From Lasioglossum baleicum (taxonomy: Eukaryota > Arthropoda > Insecta > Hymenoptera > Halictidae), in contig NC_134944.1 of NCBI RefSeq assembly GCF_051020765.1, forward strand, positions 6,076,001 to 6,140,000: 64,000 nucleotides of DNA. The letters run 5' to 3'. Below the pieces are notes generated by a model that was given only the letters and a program-made list of their open reading frames with translations, did no database searches and was not told the DNA's origin. The position numbers and the translations under genes are program-made. Below are positions 36,581 through 47,029 of the stretch, one piece after another. Within the stretch, counting starts at the first letter, position 1. Each line of letters begins with the position of its first letter.

Positions 36581-36999
36581 TTCCCACTGACGAAGATATA
36601 TCGCTGGATCCAGATCATGTCGATCCGACTGCAAATACTGCGCGTGTATTTGCGCTGGGGACGTTGAGCTCGGAGGTCTAGGGTTGGCGGAGGGCTGCTG
36701 CAAAAATGTGGAGTGCCTATGTAGTCCAAATTGTTAGTGCAAAGCTCGCATTCGTTTATTTCTTTGTTCGCGAAAATAATCAGGAAAATATTTTAGGTCT
36801 TCGAAGTGCCATGGTTGCCTTCGATCTTTTTATTTCTTCTGGAAAGGAACACTCAAAAGGACACGTAGTCCTTTAGGGGATGCAAAGGGTTAATATTTGC
36901 TACAAACGTGTAAATTATGCCAACTCCCAGGTTCCCGATGATTGATGTGTTTCTGGAACATCTTTTCACGTTCTGACGATTATTATTTTCTGGTTTCAG

Positions 37000-37228
37000 A
37001 TGTACCAAGGATGGAGAAGTCCCCGTTGCTAGCAAACGGGTACAACCACCCTCCCACACACCTCAGCCACATGCAGTTTATGCAACTAGGTGGACACCCT
37101 GGTGCAGGACACACTGCCATCCTCTCGCCAGCTAGTCTGCCACACCACCTGCAGGCTCAGGCACAAGCGCGTGCCGAGCAGGGGTTGAAAGTCAACCCTA
37201 ACATGTCCAACATGGAGGCTCTTGCGAG
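37000..37228 (+). CDS. dac: dachshund internal exon (insect linker region)
   Basis: This 229-base exon encodes 75 full codons plus split codons at both ends. The peptide starts VPRMEKSPLLANGYNHPP and continues HLSHMQFMQLGGHPGAGH, AILSPASLPHHLQAQAQ, ARAEQGLKVNPNMSNMEALA. This is the conserved linker of insect Dac between DachBox-N and the C-terminal half. It is rich in His, Gln and Ala with no enzymatic motif. The acceptor is TGGTTTCAG ending at 36999 with a CTGAC branch-like site 23 bases before. The donor is GCGAG|GTGAGT. The incoming phase completes GAT (Asp) with the G left by the 19915-20063 exon. The outgoing phase leaves AG, completed as AGG (Arg) by the exon at 40984. Confidence 0.94.
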
Positions 37229-37538
37229 GTGAGTCTTCTAAATGTGATTGACCTGCTAACTAGTTCACGATCATTGGTGACGTCTCGTTTAGACGTTGTT
37301 ACACATCTTGTACCTCTTTAGCCTCTCGTTATACTCATTGTGGGGGTGCATCAATTAATACTATCAGTTTAAACTCAATTATTGAAGTTGTACAAATTTT
37401 TCTTAAACGAACTTCTTTGTCGAAGCACACAATCCAATAAAAATTATATGAAGTCTGAATGCACTCTTGTCATAACAAAACAATAAACTATAAATTACCT
37501 GGCATCTTTCAATTGAGAAATTCTGAGTAACCAATGAG

Positions 37539-37739
37539 TAGATTGCGGATCTTTATGCAAAATAAAAATTGTCTGCATCGATTGCAAGAAGTAGAAACTA
37601 AATTGAATGTTATTTCTTCCCTTAATGATTTTAATAGAGGAGAAATCATATGTTGACATCTTCAATTTTGAAAATTATTCAACAATCTAGAATTTCATCT
37701 TCTTAATTTTGATATAAATGCATAAAGATCCGCAGTCTA
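37539..37739 (-). mobile_element. hAT-like MITE, copy 2 (perfect 8-bp target duplication)
   Basis: This 201-bp element has ends TAGATTGCGGATCTTTATGC and its mirror ending GATCCGCAGTCTA. It is flanked by a perfect CCAATGAG duplication at 37531-37538 and 37740-37747. Its left end, with AAAATAAAAATTGTCTGCAT, corresponds to the right end of the copies at 78-254 and 49881-50082, so it is inserted in the opposite orientation. It has no coding capacity. It lies 310 bases after the donor of the preceding exon. Confidence 0.92.
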
Positions 37740-38639
37740 CCAATGAGGATTAAGCCACCTGCGATAGATCTGCAGTGAGGGGGTGCGTTTAGGGTGTCGA
37801 GGGAAAAGTTAACAGGTAGAAGCCTCGCCGTCAGATTAGAAGGCCCGTCGCGTCGATTCGTCGATTGAAGGCGATAGCGAGGAAAAATAGAGAGGCGGAG
37901 GGCTCGCGGGCTCGTTTCGGGCCGGGCTGCGATTCGGAAATTGGATTTGCTCGTTTCTCCAAGCTCTTCCGCGCGCGCGGACTCGTCCTGTAGCGGGGTA
38001 GGTCGTAACGAAGGGCCGGCGAGGCCAAAAGAATACAAGTTTAAGAGGATTGGAAGAGACGGCGAAGCCGTGGAAATCCAAGGGGTCTCGACACTGCTTG
38101 ATCTTTTCTTTCCCTCTCTCGTCGTTGCCTTCCATTGGAGTCGACGCGACGATGGCCCGGCTCCGGAGTCCGTTTCCTCGGGTGCCTCGCGCGTTCCTTC
38201 TAGGTCGTTTACTCGGCTCGAGTTACCTTACCCGAGCGACCTCAACCGAGGCACCCTTCTTCCGCGTGTTTGCCACGCGATCCCGTCGTCGCCGATTCTT
38301 ACTTCTCGCCCCCGCGGACTAGGTAGGTCAAAACCCGAGATTTTTCCGAGATCTTCACACTATACCTCTTGGGCATCTTCCTACAAAACCTCGGAAAATT
38401 AACGGTGCTCTACTCTGCAGAAGCTACCCTCTTCATTAAGCCTCAAATCAGTGTTTATATAATTATTTTTCGGAAACTGGTAGACCAACTTGGCTAAAAT
38501 TTGACATAGTAGATACCCATAGTATGAGCTATCTTCGGTATTAGTATTGATTTTCTAAGTGGCATGGCTGACTCTTCATAAATAATGGACGTCTCATGTA
38601 GCAAGGTTCGAAGATCTGATCAGAAAGGTAGTTAATACA

Positions 38640-38990
38640 CCTGCTCTGATGGATTCACTGTCACATTCGCAATTTTACGAATATCCCAATAAAATTTACA
38701 GGGTATATAGACAAAAGTACACTCTTCAAAACGTATATAACAATTTTTCGATACAAAATTTTTCCACCCCTCCAAAAATTATCAAACTCCAAACTACCTA
38801 GGCACCCTCTTTCCCAGTATAAACCTGTTCCATTGAATTCAGTGTCACATCCGTAATTTTATGGATAGATCAATGAAACTTACAGGATTTATAGATGAAA
38901 GTACACACTTCAAAACGTATATAACAATATTTTGATAAAAAATTTTTCCACCCCTCCAAAAATTGTCAAAGTTCACTCCACCAGTCTCAT
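38640..38990 (+). repeat. Two-copy repeat, 184-bp period, related to 41128-41512
   Basis: Both units carry TTCA(C/G)TGTCACATYCG, a TTTTA-GA stretch, TTACAGG, TATAGA, AAAGTACAC, AACGTATATAACAAT and TTTTTCCACCCCTCCAAAAA. The landmark ACGTATATAACA occurs at 38731 and 38915. The same unit occurs as a pair on the other side of the 63-base exon. Confidence 0.88.
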
Positions 38991-39559
38991 GCAATAAATA
39001 CCGCGAGACCCAATCATTTAACGTTTAAAAACCATTGTAAATGTATTATTTAACGTATTGAGACATGCTCGAAAGGGGTAGATAGTTCCAGACACCGTTT
39101 CTTATTCCCCAGATTCCCGTCGGAGGGGTTCTGTCCGTTTCGGTAAACCGAACGAGTAAATCCCGGCGGTGCCGAGACGTATATCGCGGATTACGCGTTT
39201 CGGAGTCGATCGAGGAGGTTGTGTGGTGGTGGGAGGGGCGGGCGGTGTCAGGGTGGAGCGTCGAAGGAGGACCCTGTTCCTCTGGAGAGGGTAAACTGCG
39301 GAGCTAATCCTGGCATTTGTTAACGCGTTTCTAATAGATGCCGTTAGCGGCGGGACCCTCTTCTCTAAGACCTCGGCCTCAGCCACCGGGGGCTTCCGAG
39401 GATACAGACGCTCGCCTTAATTTTCGATTACATCCGCCTGCTGCAATTAGCCTCCACCCAGTCGCCATTAGACTCGCTTCAGACATCTCCTCTCTGTTCT
39501 TCTCGATTTCACCACGATTTTTACCTATTCACATTCTTCCACCCCGACTGGATCTCGGA

Positions 39560-39810
39560 TGACCTTTCTTCACTCAAAAATTCCGAAAAAATTCTCAGTC
39601 TCTCAGAAAGGCCTGAGACACGTTTCTGAATTTTCAGAACATTACTGGACAGGTTCACAAAGCGGATAGAAACGCGTGCTTCACTTCCACCCCACCCCAA
39701 AAATTCTAAAAAAATTCTGAAAAAATTCTGGGGTTCCAGAGAGGGCTGGGACACGTCCCTGATTCCTCCGAACGTCACGGGACAGGTTCTCGAAGCGGGC
39801 AGACCGTGTC
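39560..39810. repeat. Tandem duplication, about 136 bp
   Basis: The block AGAAAGGCCTGAGACACGTT to GGACAGGTTCACAAAGCGG (39603-39665) recurs at about 39739-39800 as AGAGGGCTGGGACACGTCCC to GGACAGGTTCTCGAAGCGGG. Both are preceded by AAAAATTC-GAAAAAATTCT. Confidence 0.7.
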
Positions 39811-39839
39811 CTTCCGAGGCAGAACGCGTGCTATGTGCG

Positions 39840-39925
39840 GAACGACGCGACGAAGGCGGCGCCGCACGTTTCGCATTATGATTTCAGCGCTTTGCTTTTA
39901 ATTAAAATGCAAATCTATCGTGGAG
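39840..39925. promoter_or_regulatory. Candidate regulatory block with POU octamer
   Basis: The exact octamer ATGCAAAT is at 39907-39914, preceded by TTTTAATTAAA and by CGCATTATGATTTCAGC. The sequence is unique and GC-rich around AT cores. POU-domain binding is an inference from the motif. Confidence 0.28.
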
Positions 39926-39944
39926 GAGTGCTAGAGCGAGGGAG

Positions 39945-39975
39945 AGAGAGAGAGAAAGACAGAGAGACCGGGAGG
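39945..39975. repeat. GA-rich simple sequence
   Basis: GGGAGAGAGAGAGAGAAAGA-type run. Confidence 0.75.
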
Positions 39976-40165
39976 TAAGACGGATTACGTCTGGGGGCGG
40001 CACGACAAACACCGGAATATGATTAATTCAACGCAACCCCATCCTGGCGCACCGCCGTCACCACCGTTGCCCTATCGCCACCCTCTAATTCAGCCTCGAG
40101 CTTCGCCCCCGCAACCCTCTTGCCACCCAGCGGAACCTAGAGTCCATCGTTAGCCCTACCTCTCC

Positions 40166-40505
40166 TATCGAACGTCCACTTTCCCGGATCGTTCGACATC
40201 CAAACGTCGAAAAAAACGATTTCTACTTTTTTTACCAGGATTCACCTCACCGGAAAATCTGAAAAAATTCGTGAACAATACTTACACCTACACACCGATA
40301 CTGTAAAAATATAAATGAAGTTGCTTCTACGATTTTTTTGAGATTTCTGATTTTCAACATCCAGGATTTTCGTTAAAACTGATTTTTGAAGTTCACCCTG
40401 TAACTACCCTCCCGGTGGAGATGGAGGGTTGACATTTTATACAATCTGTTCTCTATTCCGTATCGAACGTCCACTTCCCGGGACCGTTGGACATCCGGAC
40501 GTTCC
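40166..40505. repeat. Direct repeat of about 45 bp, 295 bp apart
   Basis: TATCGAACGTCCACTT, CCCGG and CGTT-GACATCC followed by ACGT occur at 40166-40210 and 40461-40505 with a few substitutions. The intervening sequence is unique. Confidence 0.7.
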
Positions 40506-40983
40506 GCGACGTCCGCGTGACTCTGCTGACTAGAGTCATTCACTCCCATCTCGATTATTTCTTTTTCTGGCGGTCGATAGCCAGCGTTGAGAGTAAATTA
40601 GCCGAGCCTAGCGACGACGTCTTTTTTAATCAGCCCGGGAGACTTCAAAGCGTCCATCGTCTTCGTTTCGAGAGTCGGGACCAGGCACGACGATCGAGTC
40701 AAAGGACAAACGAAAGACGAGACGGAACGAGGAGGACTCTTAATCAACTCCGCGGATCCACTTTCCTTCGAGGATATCCCGTGGCAGGGCTTATAATTAA
40801 CCGATTCGCTTATCAACCCCGGTGTCCCCCCCGTTCCATGGTCTTCTCCCCTTGATTCGTGTCACCCCCTCTGTTACCATCCTCCCACCGACGTTCTTCT
40901 TTCTGCTGAAGGACTCGAGCGACGGATCCTGTTCGCGTTTCATCCGTCGTCTGTCTCAAGTGTCGCTTTTTTGTGATCCACAG

Positions 40984-41046
40984 GTCCGGGACCGTTTGGG
41001 AGAACTGCCGAGCTGCCTACGAGGATATCGTGAAACATCTCGAAAG
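40984..41046 (+). CDS. dac: dachshund 63-base internal exon (WENCRAAYEDIVKHLE)
   Basis: The exon starts with the G that completes the Arg codon AG|G from the previous exon. It encodes SGTVWENCRAAYEDIVKHLE and ends with AG, two bases of the next codon (probably Arg). This block is a conserved, predicted helical stretch in insect Dac, usually continuing LREER. I did not find that continuation before 64000. The acceptor is CGCTTTTTTGTGATCCACAG ending at 40983. The donor is AAAG|GTAGGA, weaker than the other two dac donors here. The length is a multiple of three with identical phase at both ends, so skipping it would keep the frame. It is too short to stand out by reading-frame length and was recognised from its peptide and phase. 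Confidence 0.93.
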
Positions 41047-41127
41047 GTAGGAAACATCATGCGTACCTAAATCCGTCGCGGGGAACGTAGCAACCCCTAA
41101 AACGAGTTACAGATTGGGGCCCGAAAC

Positions 41128-41512
41128 GTTTTTCCACCCCTGAAAAGTTGTCAAAGTTTTTCCTGTAAACGTGATTCGATGAATTCAGTGTCACGTCTGT
41201 AATTTTACAAGTACCTCAATGAAACTTATATGGTACATAGACGAAAGTACACACTTTAAGACGTATATAACAATTTTTCTATGAAAAGTTTTTCCACCTC
41301 CAGAAAAAATTGTCAAAATTCATCCTTCCTGTTCTAGATATCTTTCTACCTCAGTAAACTTGCTCTGGTAGATTCACCGTCACATTCGCAATTTCATGAA
41401 TATCCCGATGCAATTTGCAGAGTATATAGAAGAAAGTACAGACTTTAAGACGTATATAACAACTTTCCCATAAAAAATTTCTTCACCTTGCAAAAAATGG
41501 TCAAAGTTCACC
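41128..41512 (+). repeat. Repeat related to 38640-38990, two units plus a partial one
   Basis: ACGTATATAACAA occurs at 41261 and 41450 (189-bp spacing) with the same order of landmarks as at 38640-38990: TCACATTCGCAATTT, ATATCCCGATG, GTATATAGA, AAAGTACA, TTTTTCCACC and TGTCAAA. A partial unit with TTTTTCCACCCCTGAAAA and TTGTCAAAG precedes them at 41128-41160. The 63-base dac exon and about 2 kb of intron lie between the two clusters, which are in the same orientation. Confidence 0.88.
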
Positions 41513-42229
41513 AAGGCCTAGAGACGAGCCTCTGGCGGTCAGAGCTGCCCGACCAGTTCACGAAGAGCGAGTCCAGGGTTTTATGGAGGGCTTGGGAATC
41601 GCAGGACCCGCGTGATCGCAAAAATATTAACCGGGAGCTGTTGCGGCAGCCGCGGGCGTCGCTCGCGCTTCCGATAAATCAGCATTACCGTCCAGCATCG
41701 AGTTTCCGGTCGCGCGACACGTTGAGTCCGGCGCTTGACGCCGTAATGCCCGCGTGATTTGTACGGTGCGAGCCACGCACCACCCCCTCAAATCCATCCG
41801 CCACGCCGCGCCGGGCAGCCCCCGGGTGTCCCGTCACCGATACGACACCGACGTCGACCACCGACGAGAGAGAACCCAACCCCCTCGAGCCACCCCCGTC
41901 ATCCGCCGCACCGAGGTTTCAACCGTGATCCTAACCACTTGTCACTTCACGGCACGCAGATCATCGTCGCGACGTGCCCGTCCATCATTCGGGGATTAAA
42001 TCATTCGACTGGCTGGGAAATGGTCCCGCGTGCACCACCACCACCGACGCCATAGCTATACACCAACCCCCGGGAACTGTTTTCCACCCCCGCGACACGA
42101 ACCGGGCTACAACTCCTTTTCGACGACGGGGAGCTTTAATCCTCTTTCGCTTCGCGGACCTGCTACATCGAGAGACCAACTTCTACCACAAATGATCTTT
42201 ATCATAGTACTTGCTGTCACCCTTTGAGG

Positions 42230-42700
42230 TGTCTGAAAATGGAGTGGAAGAGCTTCTCCAATTTCTCGAATTTTTGCTTTTCCCATTCCCAAGGTCAGTT
42301 CGATTGAATTTCTATTTCTGGACTGAAGGGACTTTCTGGGTGTTTTTTTACTTTTTCTACGCTTTTATTTCCCTTTTTGGCTGGTGGGGTGCTTTCTCTA
42401 GATCTTGTTCTTCCTCTACAAACATTTTGTCAATATCTTCACCACCTCTATAGTAGAACACCTTCAATTGGAATGAAATAACTTCTTCAGTCATCGATAT
42501 TTCCAGGTTCTCCAATTTCTATAATTTCTGCTTTCTCTACGCACATTACTAGTTCAAATAATTTTTCTTTCTGGTTCAAAGAGGATCTTTCTAGATCTTT
42601 TAAAATGTTTCTACGCTTTCGTTTCCAGTTTTATCTTGTGGGGTGCTAGCTCTAGAACTGGCTCTTGCTTGCTCTAGACGTCGTCCTTGACATCCTCTAG
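42230..42700. repeat. Two-copy tandem duplication, 254-bp period
   Basis: CTCCAATTTCT at 42256 recurs at 42510. TTTCTACGCTTT near 42353 and GGGGTGCTTTCTCTAG near 42387 recur near 42607 and 42640. The copies are diverged and encode no shared frame. Confidence 0.75.
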
Positions 42701-43439
42701 ATATTTGTACCCTTCTCCTTTGTACATCGTCGAAAGCACTCGATTTAAAACAGTCAGCAGGGTCCAGGGTCCAGAGTCCGGAGACTGTATCCAGTTTCCC
42801 ACTTCATTATCCCCGTCTATCTCTCTCGGGGGGTGTCGGGGGGTTAGTTCGAAGTGAATCGAGGCGGCATCAGAGAAAGGTGCGAACCCCCGTGGTGGAT
42901 CCGCGCTCGCGCGAGGGTGAAAATCGACACTTGACCGTCCGAAACGTAATTTCCAATTCAAAGGCAATGACCATTGCCGCTCCTCCAACCCCCAGCTCCC
43001 CTCTTTACGTGGGTGTCCACCCTTCCGGCTCCACCACCGCTGTCCGTCTCGTTCTATTTGCTTTAGCGGCTCTCTCTGCCGGCTCCCGAGTCGACTTCGT
43101 CAACCGGACAAACGCGTATTGTGATTTCAGCCTTTGACTGGTAGCCGTTCGATGGATATCGCAGGGGGTGGCAAATGGTCGCGGACCCGCGTGCACACCG
43201 ATACACAACCTACCCCGAAGAGCGAGAGAGAAAGACAGATGAAATGAGGGGGTTGAAGGGGGCTGGTGGAAGCTGGAAGGGACGGACGAGCGAGCACCGT
43301 GAATATTCATGCCGAGAACCCTAGACGAATTCGGACTTGTTGCGACTGACACTGATGTAAACCTTTGTTTATCCTGCGTGCACCCTCGCCCCGACCGCCC
43401 CGAACCACCCCCAACGCCACCCCCAGGCTACGAGAGTCG

Positions 43440-43510
43440 GCGTCGAGCGAGTATTTAACTGCGAGTTAAATTCTGATTAATCGTCGCCGCCCGGGGTTAT
43501 TAATTGTTTG
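43440..43510. promoter_or_regulatory. Candidate regulatory block
   Basis: It contains GAGTATTTAACTGCGAGTTA, then TTCTGATTAATCGTCG and GGTTATTAATTGTTTG in GC-rich unique sequence. The call rests only on clustered AT cores. Confidence 0.18.
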
Positions 43511-44091
43511 TCCTTTTGATTCTACAAGCTCGCGGAGGCTTGCAAACCCTCCCCCACCCTCCTCCTCCTCTCCTCTTGGTTATTCACTCTCTTTCGATTC
43601 GTTCTTCCACTCTCTCTCTTTCTGTCTGCCAGGTCCCCGCACAGATCTCTCTGTCCGTTTCTAATCCCGATGATTTGTCGCCGTTGATCCGCCACCAGCG
43701 AAACCGAAATCCAGAGTCGCAGAAGTTATTCCGCTCGTTTGTCTTTCCGACGATACCGTCCATTAAATCTCATAAGCCGGAAACCTACCCCTTGCCACCG
43801 TCGCCTCGCAAAAAATCTGTTTCCACGTTTTTCTAAATTCAATCCTCGTACCAGATCCTGTCGCTCTAGTACATCTTTCGAAGCAATTTACAAGTAGCAA
43901 TCATTCGAAACAATCTTACAGTTTGCTGTGCATCTTCATGGAAATTCTTTCTTTCTCTTCTTGTCATTTTGTCATTAACAATTTCCTTATTAGAATCCTC
44001 TTAATCCTGTCGTTTTAAATTTCATCCTTTTGATCATGAATGCTCAAGATCTGCAGTCTTCTAAATTGAGTTAATGACTTAAAAACGTATA

Positions 44092-44279
44092 CAGTGGGTG
44101 TACAAAGTATTCGTACACCTTTTAGAAACTAATATCTTTTTTATAACTTTTGGAAAATCTTGTTTGCATATCTATGTTTGCAATGCTTCTAATTGATTAT
44201 AAAAAATCAGGTCGTTTGGTACAATTATAAAAATGTTATTCTATTTTAAAAAGTGTACGAATACTTTGTACACCCACTA
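44092..44279. mobile_element. Tc1/mariner-type MITE (TA target)
   Basis: This 188-bp element starts CAGTGGGTGTACAAAGTATT and ends in the reverse complement apart from the last base. The TIR is about 36 bp including CGTACAC and TTTTA. It is flanked by TA at 44090-44091 and 44280-44281. CAGT-start TIRs with TA duplication are typical of Tc1-like elements. The interior is short, AT-rich and without coding capacity. Confidence 0.9.
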
Positions 44280-45289
44280 TATTATCAATGTCTATTCCTA
44301 CATCCTTGTACCACAAAGCGAAAAAGAATCTTCCAATTAGTAAAAGCAAATGTTTCATTCATTAAGCGACTCGAGTAACACCGAGACGCTTGTTAATTCG
44401 TCTCCGAACATCAGTTTTAATTACACAGTCGGTTGGTTATCCCCGGGACAAGAAGTCGGGTTTTTCAATTTCCCCGGTAAGCATAGTTCCTCTCCAACCC
44501 CCGAAAAATGTCAGTAAATAGGGGTAGGGTTTCGTGGAACGGATCCGAAACACGGAAACCGGCGAAGCGACGGATCCGACCACCCTCGCCGGCCGTAAAC
44601 TAAGTAATATTAATGGTCGGGCCGATGGCAGTCCGCGCGGGCCCGCTATCAATGCGCTAATGTCGGCTTCCTGGCTTTAAAACTACCCCGTCATTCCGGG
44701 ATAATTCGCGGCGCATTGTCGCTCGCTATCCGGCTTCGTCGGTTTTGCTATACCTTTCCCCCACCCGTCTGCCGCTTTTCCTTATCGTTCACCTCTGAAA
44801 TTCTCCCACCCCTGCGAATCACCCTAGTTTCTTTCGCCCCCTCCATTCTTCTCCTCTTTCGAGAATCAGCTTCTCTCTCCCGCCCCGGAGACGTCATTAA
44901 TTACTACCGACGACGACGACAACGTCGACGAGCTTCTATCGTCGGGGACATCTGCTGGAAAATAATATTCATAAAGTTGAGCCCCGTCGTTACGAGCCAC
45001 GTCGTTCTCTATCCATCTTCGCGCGTACTCGATCCACCCCCAGACCCACCCCCGTCACGACGACCTGCACCGTCGACGGTCCTCGAGCACTGCGTCGACG
45101 ACGGATCCGGGAAAAAAATTCCAGAGGGCTGTTTAACCGTGCAGGGGGTTGGTCTAGTCGTGGGACAGGGGTGGATGCAATTTTCAAGCAGAAATCCTGA
45201 GGCCGCGCACAAAGGGATTCGTTTATTAACACTAGAATATTTTTACGGAGCACTAAAAGCGACTGTTTTATATTGACTTATAAAAATAA

Positions 45290-45615
45290 CAACGATATAT
45301 CTATCCAAATTTAACTATTTGTTACGTGTGGGGTTTAATTGTGAGTTAAAATAATTTTATTAAAAATTTTAGTATTAGAGGGGTTGTAATTAAAATTTCA
45401 TTTGGGGGTCTATTTTATTGGTGAATTGTATAATATTCAAAGAAGTCTATTTGTTATTATATCTATCCAAATTTTTAGCTATTTTTTGCGTGAGGAGTTT
45501 AATTGTGAGTTAAAATAATTTTATTGAAAATTTTAGTATTAGAGGGGTTGTAATTAAAATTTTATTTGGGAGTCTATTTTATTGGTGATTTTTACAATAT
45601 CCAAACAAGTACATT
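45290..45615. repeat. Two-copy tandem duplication, 162-bp period
   Basis: CTATCCAAATTT starts at 45301 and 45463. Both are followed by TTTAATTGTGAGTTAAAATA, ATTTTAGTATTAGAGGGGTT, GTAATTAAAATTT and GGGTCTATTTTATTGGTGA-like segments with high identity. Confidence 0.9.
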
Positions 45616-46347
45616 TTTTGAATATTTCCTTGTGGATGAGAAACTTCGGAATCAATTCCAAGACATAGGAGCCACATATAAATTTTTTACTAAATTTTGC
45701 ACTCTTAAATTCTTCTAATCATTTCGCCCTCTTAAATTGTTACTAATTTCTGAGATATAATCGATAGATCGCACAGCTTCATTCCAACGAATGCACACGA
45801 CCAAGCATAACGCGGCGGGATCAATTTGTTGCGTCCCGGATCGTGGCGTAATCGACGATCGTCGTGATCGAGCCCGTATCGTTTCGCAACAGGGTCATTA
45901 GGAGGGTCTGTTTTCGGGTCAGGACGTTTGGCACGAGCGACCGATTCGTAGAACGAATCGACGTATTTATCCACCGATGGATCCCGATCCTTCTGTCGCG
46001 CGATCAACGATCCACGTCTAGACGGTCGTCCTATTCCCCTGAGGGATCATCCCGTCACGCGAGCGACGATCTTCGGGATAAGGGATTGCAGATTCTCGAA
46101 ATCGATCTGTGAATCATTGCCGGGGTAATTGATCATTTGTTCTAGTAAATTTCTCGTCTCGAGGACGTGCAAAACGTTCTCGGAATGGGCCAACAATTCT
46201 TGACAACATCCTAGAGTGTCGCTCATAATAAAATTTCAAACATAGTTGGAATTTACTGATTGTCTGATATTAAAAATTCAACGGAACAGAAATTCAATAA
46301 TTTTCTTTTAAATAATATTCTCAGAAGAAGTTGGTGCTTTACATTAA

Positions 46348-46572
46348 CCCCTTCCCCTACAATATCGTGTCTGACTCGTGATGAAGATTCTGAATAGAGT
46401 CTAATAAATAATGTATGCTACTAATTTCCTTAAAACCGAAATAAAAGTCTACTTTGGTTTTGTTAATGTACAGCTATTGAAGAATATATAAGCATACAAT
46501 AGATACAAATTTTCTCCTTGTTTAGCAAAGTATGTGAACTACAAAAAAGTTCTGATCACTGAAACCAAGGGG
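46348..46572. mobile_element. piggyBac-like MITE (TTAA target), copy 2, inverted
   Basis: This 225-bp element lies between TTAA at 46344-46347 and 46573-46576. Its left end, CCCCTTCCCCTACAATATCG, matches the right end of the copy at 11197-11413 on the opposite strand. The other end has CCCCTTG joined directly to GTTTCAGTGATCAG, so about 19 bases of that TIR (CCCTACGATTTATTTTACG in copy 1) are missing. This end would probably not be mobilised. It has no coding capacity. Confidence 0.87.
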
Positions 46573-47029
46573 TTAATTCCAAAATCTGTTGATTTATGAA
46601 TTGAGAGACCCTCAACCGTTGATCCTTGATTTTAAAAGGACTATTCAAAGATTGCTGGTAAATGGGAAAGAAGTTTTCCTAAAGAAAGAGGTGTTCCCAA
46701 AGAAAAAATAAAATAACGTCGGTTCAGTAGAATATAAAGATGCTAATTCAAGGCCGAGGGAATGGACATGAGAAAGAATATATTAATCACCTGAAGATAT
46801 GTCTGAAGCGTCCATGTTTCTTAGAATTTTGCAAAGGAAGATATTTCGCATTAATGATTAGTGTACGACGAGAGGAAAATAGTAATTGGTTCCGGATCGA
46901 AGAACGAGATAGTTTCTGGCGGTGAGAAAGGGATAGAAGTGGACACAAGAGTAGAAACGTCAGAGAGTCAATGGCAATAAACGTTTGGACGGAAGCGTAA
47001 TTGGCGTATCCGGTGGTTGCGGGACGCTG

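Larger units (their letters stand above)
20064..36999 (+). other. dac: dachshund intron, 16.9 kb
   Basis: It starts GTGAGC and ends in TTTTCTGGTTTCAG, with a CTGAC branch-like site at 36973-36977. No coding exon was recognised in it, and the flanking phases join directly. Contents listed separately are the CACGCC repeats (22830-24790), a mariner remnant (25739-26146), a CpG-rich block (26480-26960), diverged tandem DNA (29990-30560), a CCTG microsatellite (31876-31977), a 16-bp minisatellite (32513-32970) and a GAA/GAG run (35175-35235). About 20064-21080, 27300-28300, 28740-29990, 30990-31870 and 32970-34980 show no supportable feature beyond unique or AT-rich intronic sequence. Confidence 0.85.
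37229..40983 (+). other. dac: dachshund intron, 3.8 kb
   Basis: It is bounded by GTGAGT and TTTTTTGTGATCCACAG. It holds a hAT-like MITE (37539-37739), a paired 184-bp repeat (38640-38990), a 136-bp duplication (39560-39810), a 50-bp direct repeat (40166-40210 and 40461-40505) and an octamer-bearing unique block (39840-39925). The interval 37750-38640 is GC-rich unique sequence with no supported feature. Confidence 0.88.

Noticed and set aside
44716..45276. 186-codon plus-strand frame considered as a downstream dac exon
   Set aside because: It does not contain the expected LREER continuation and has no acceptor in the required phase with Dac-like sequence.
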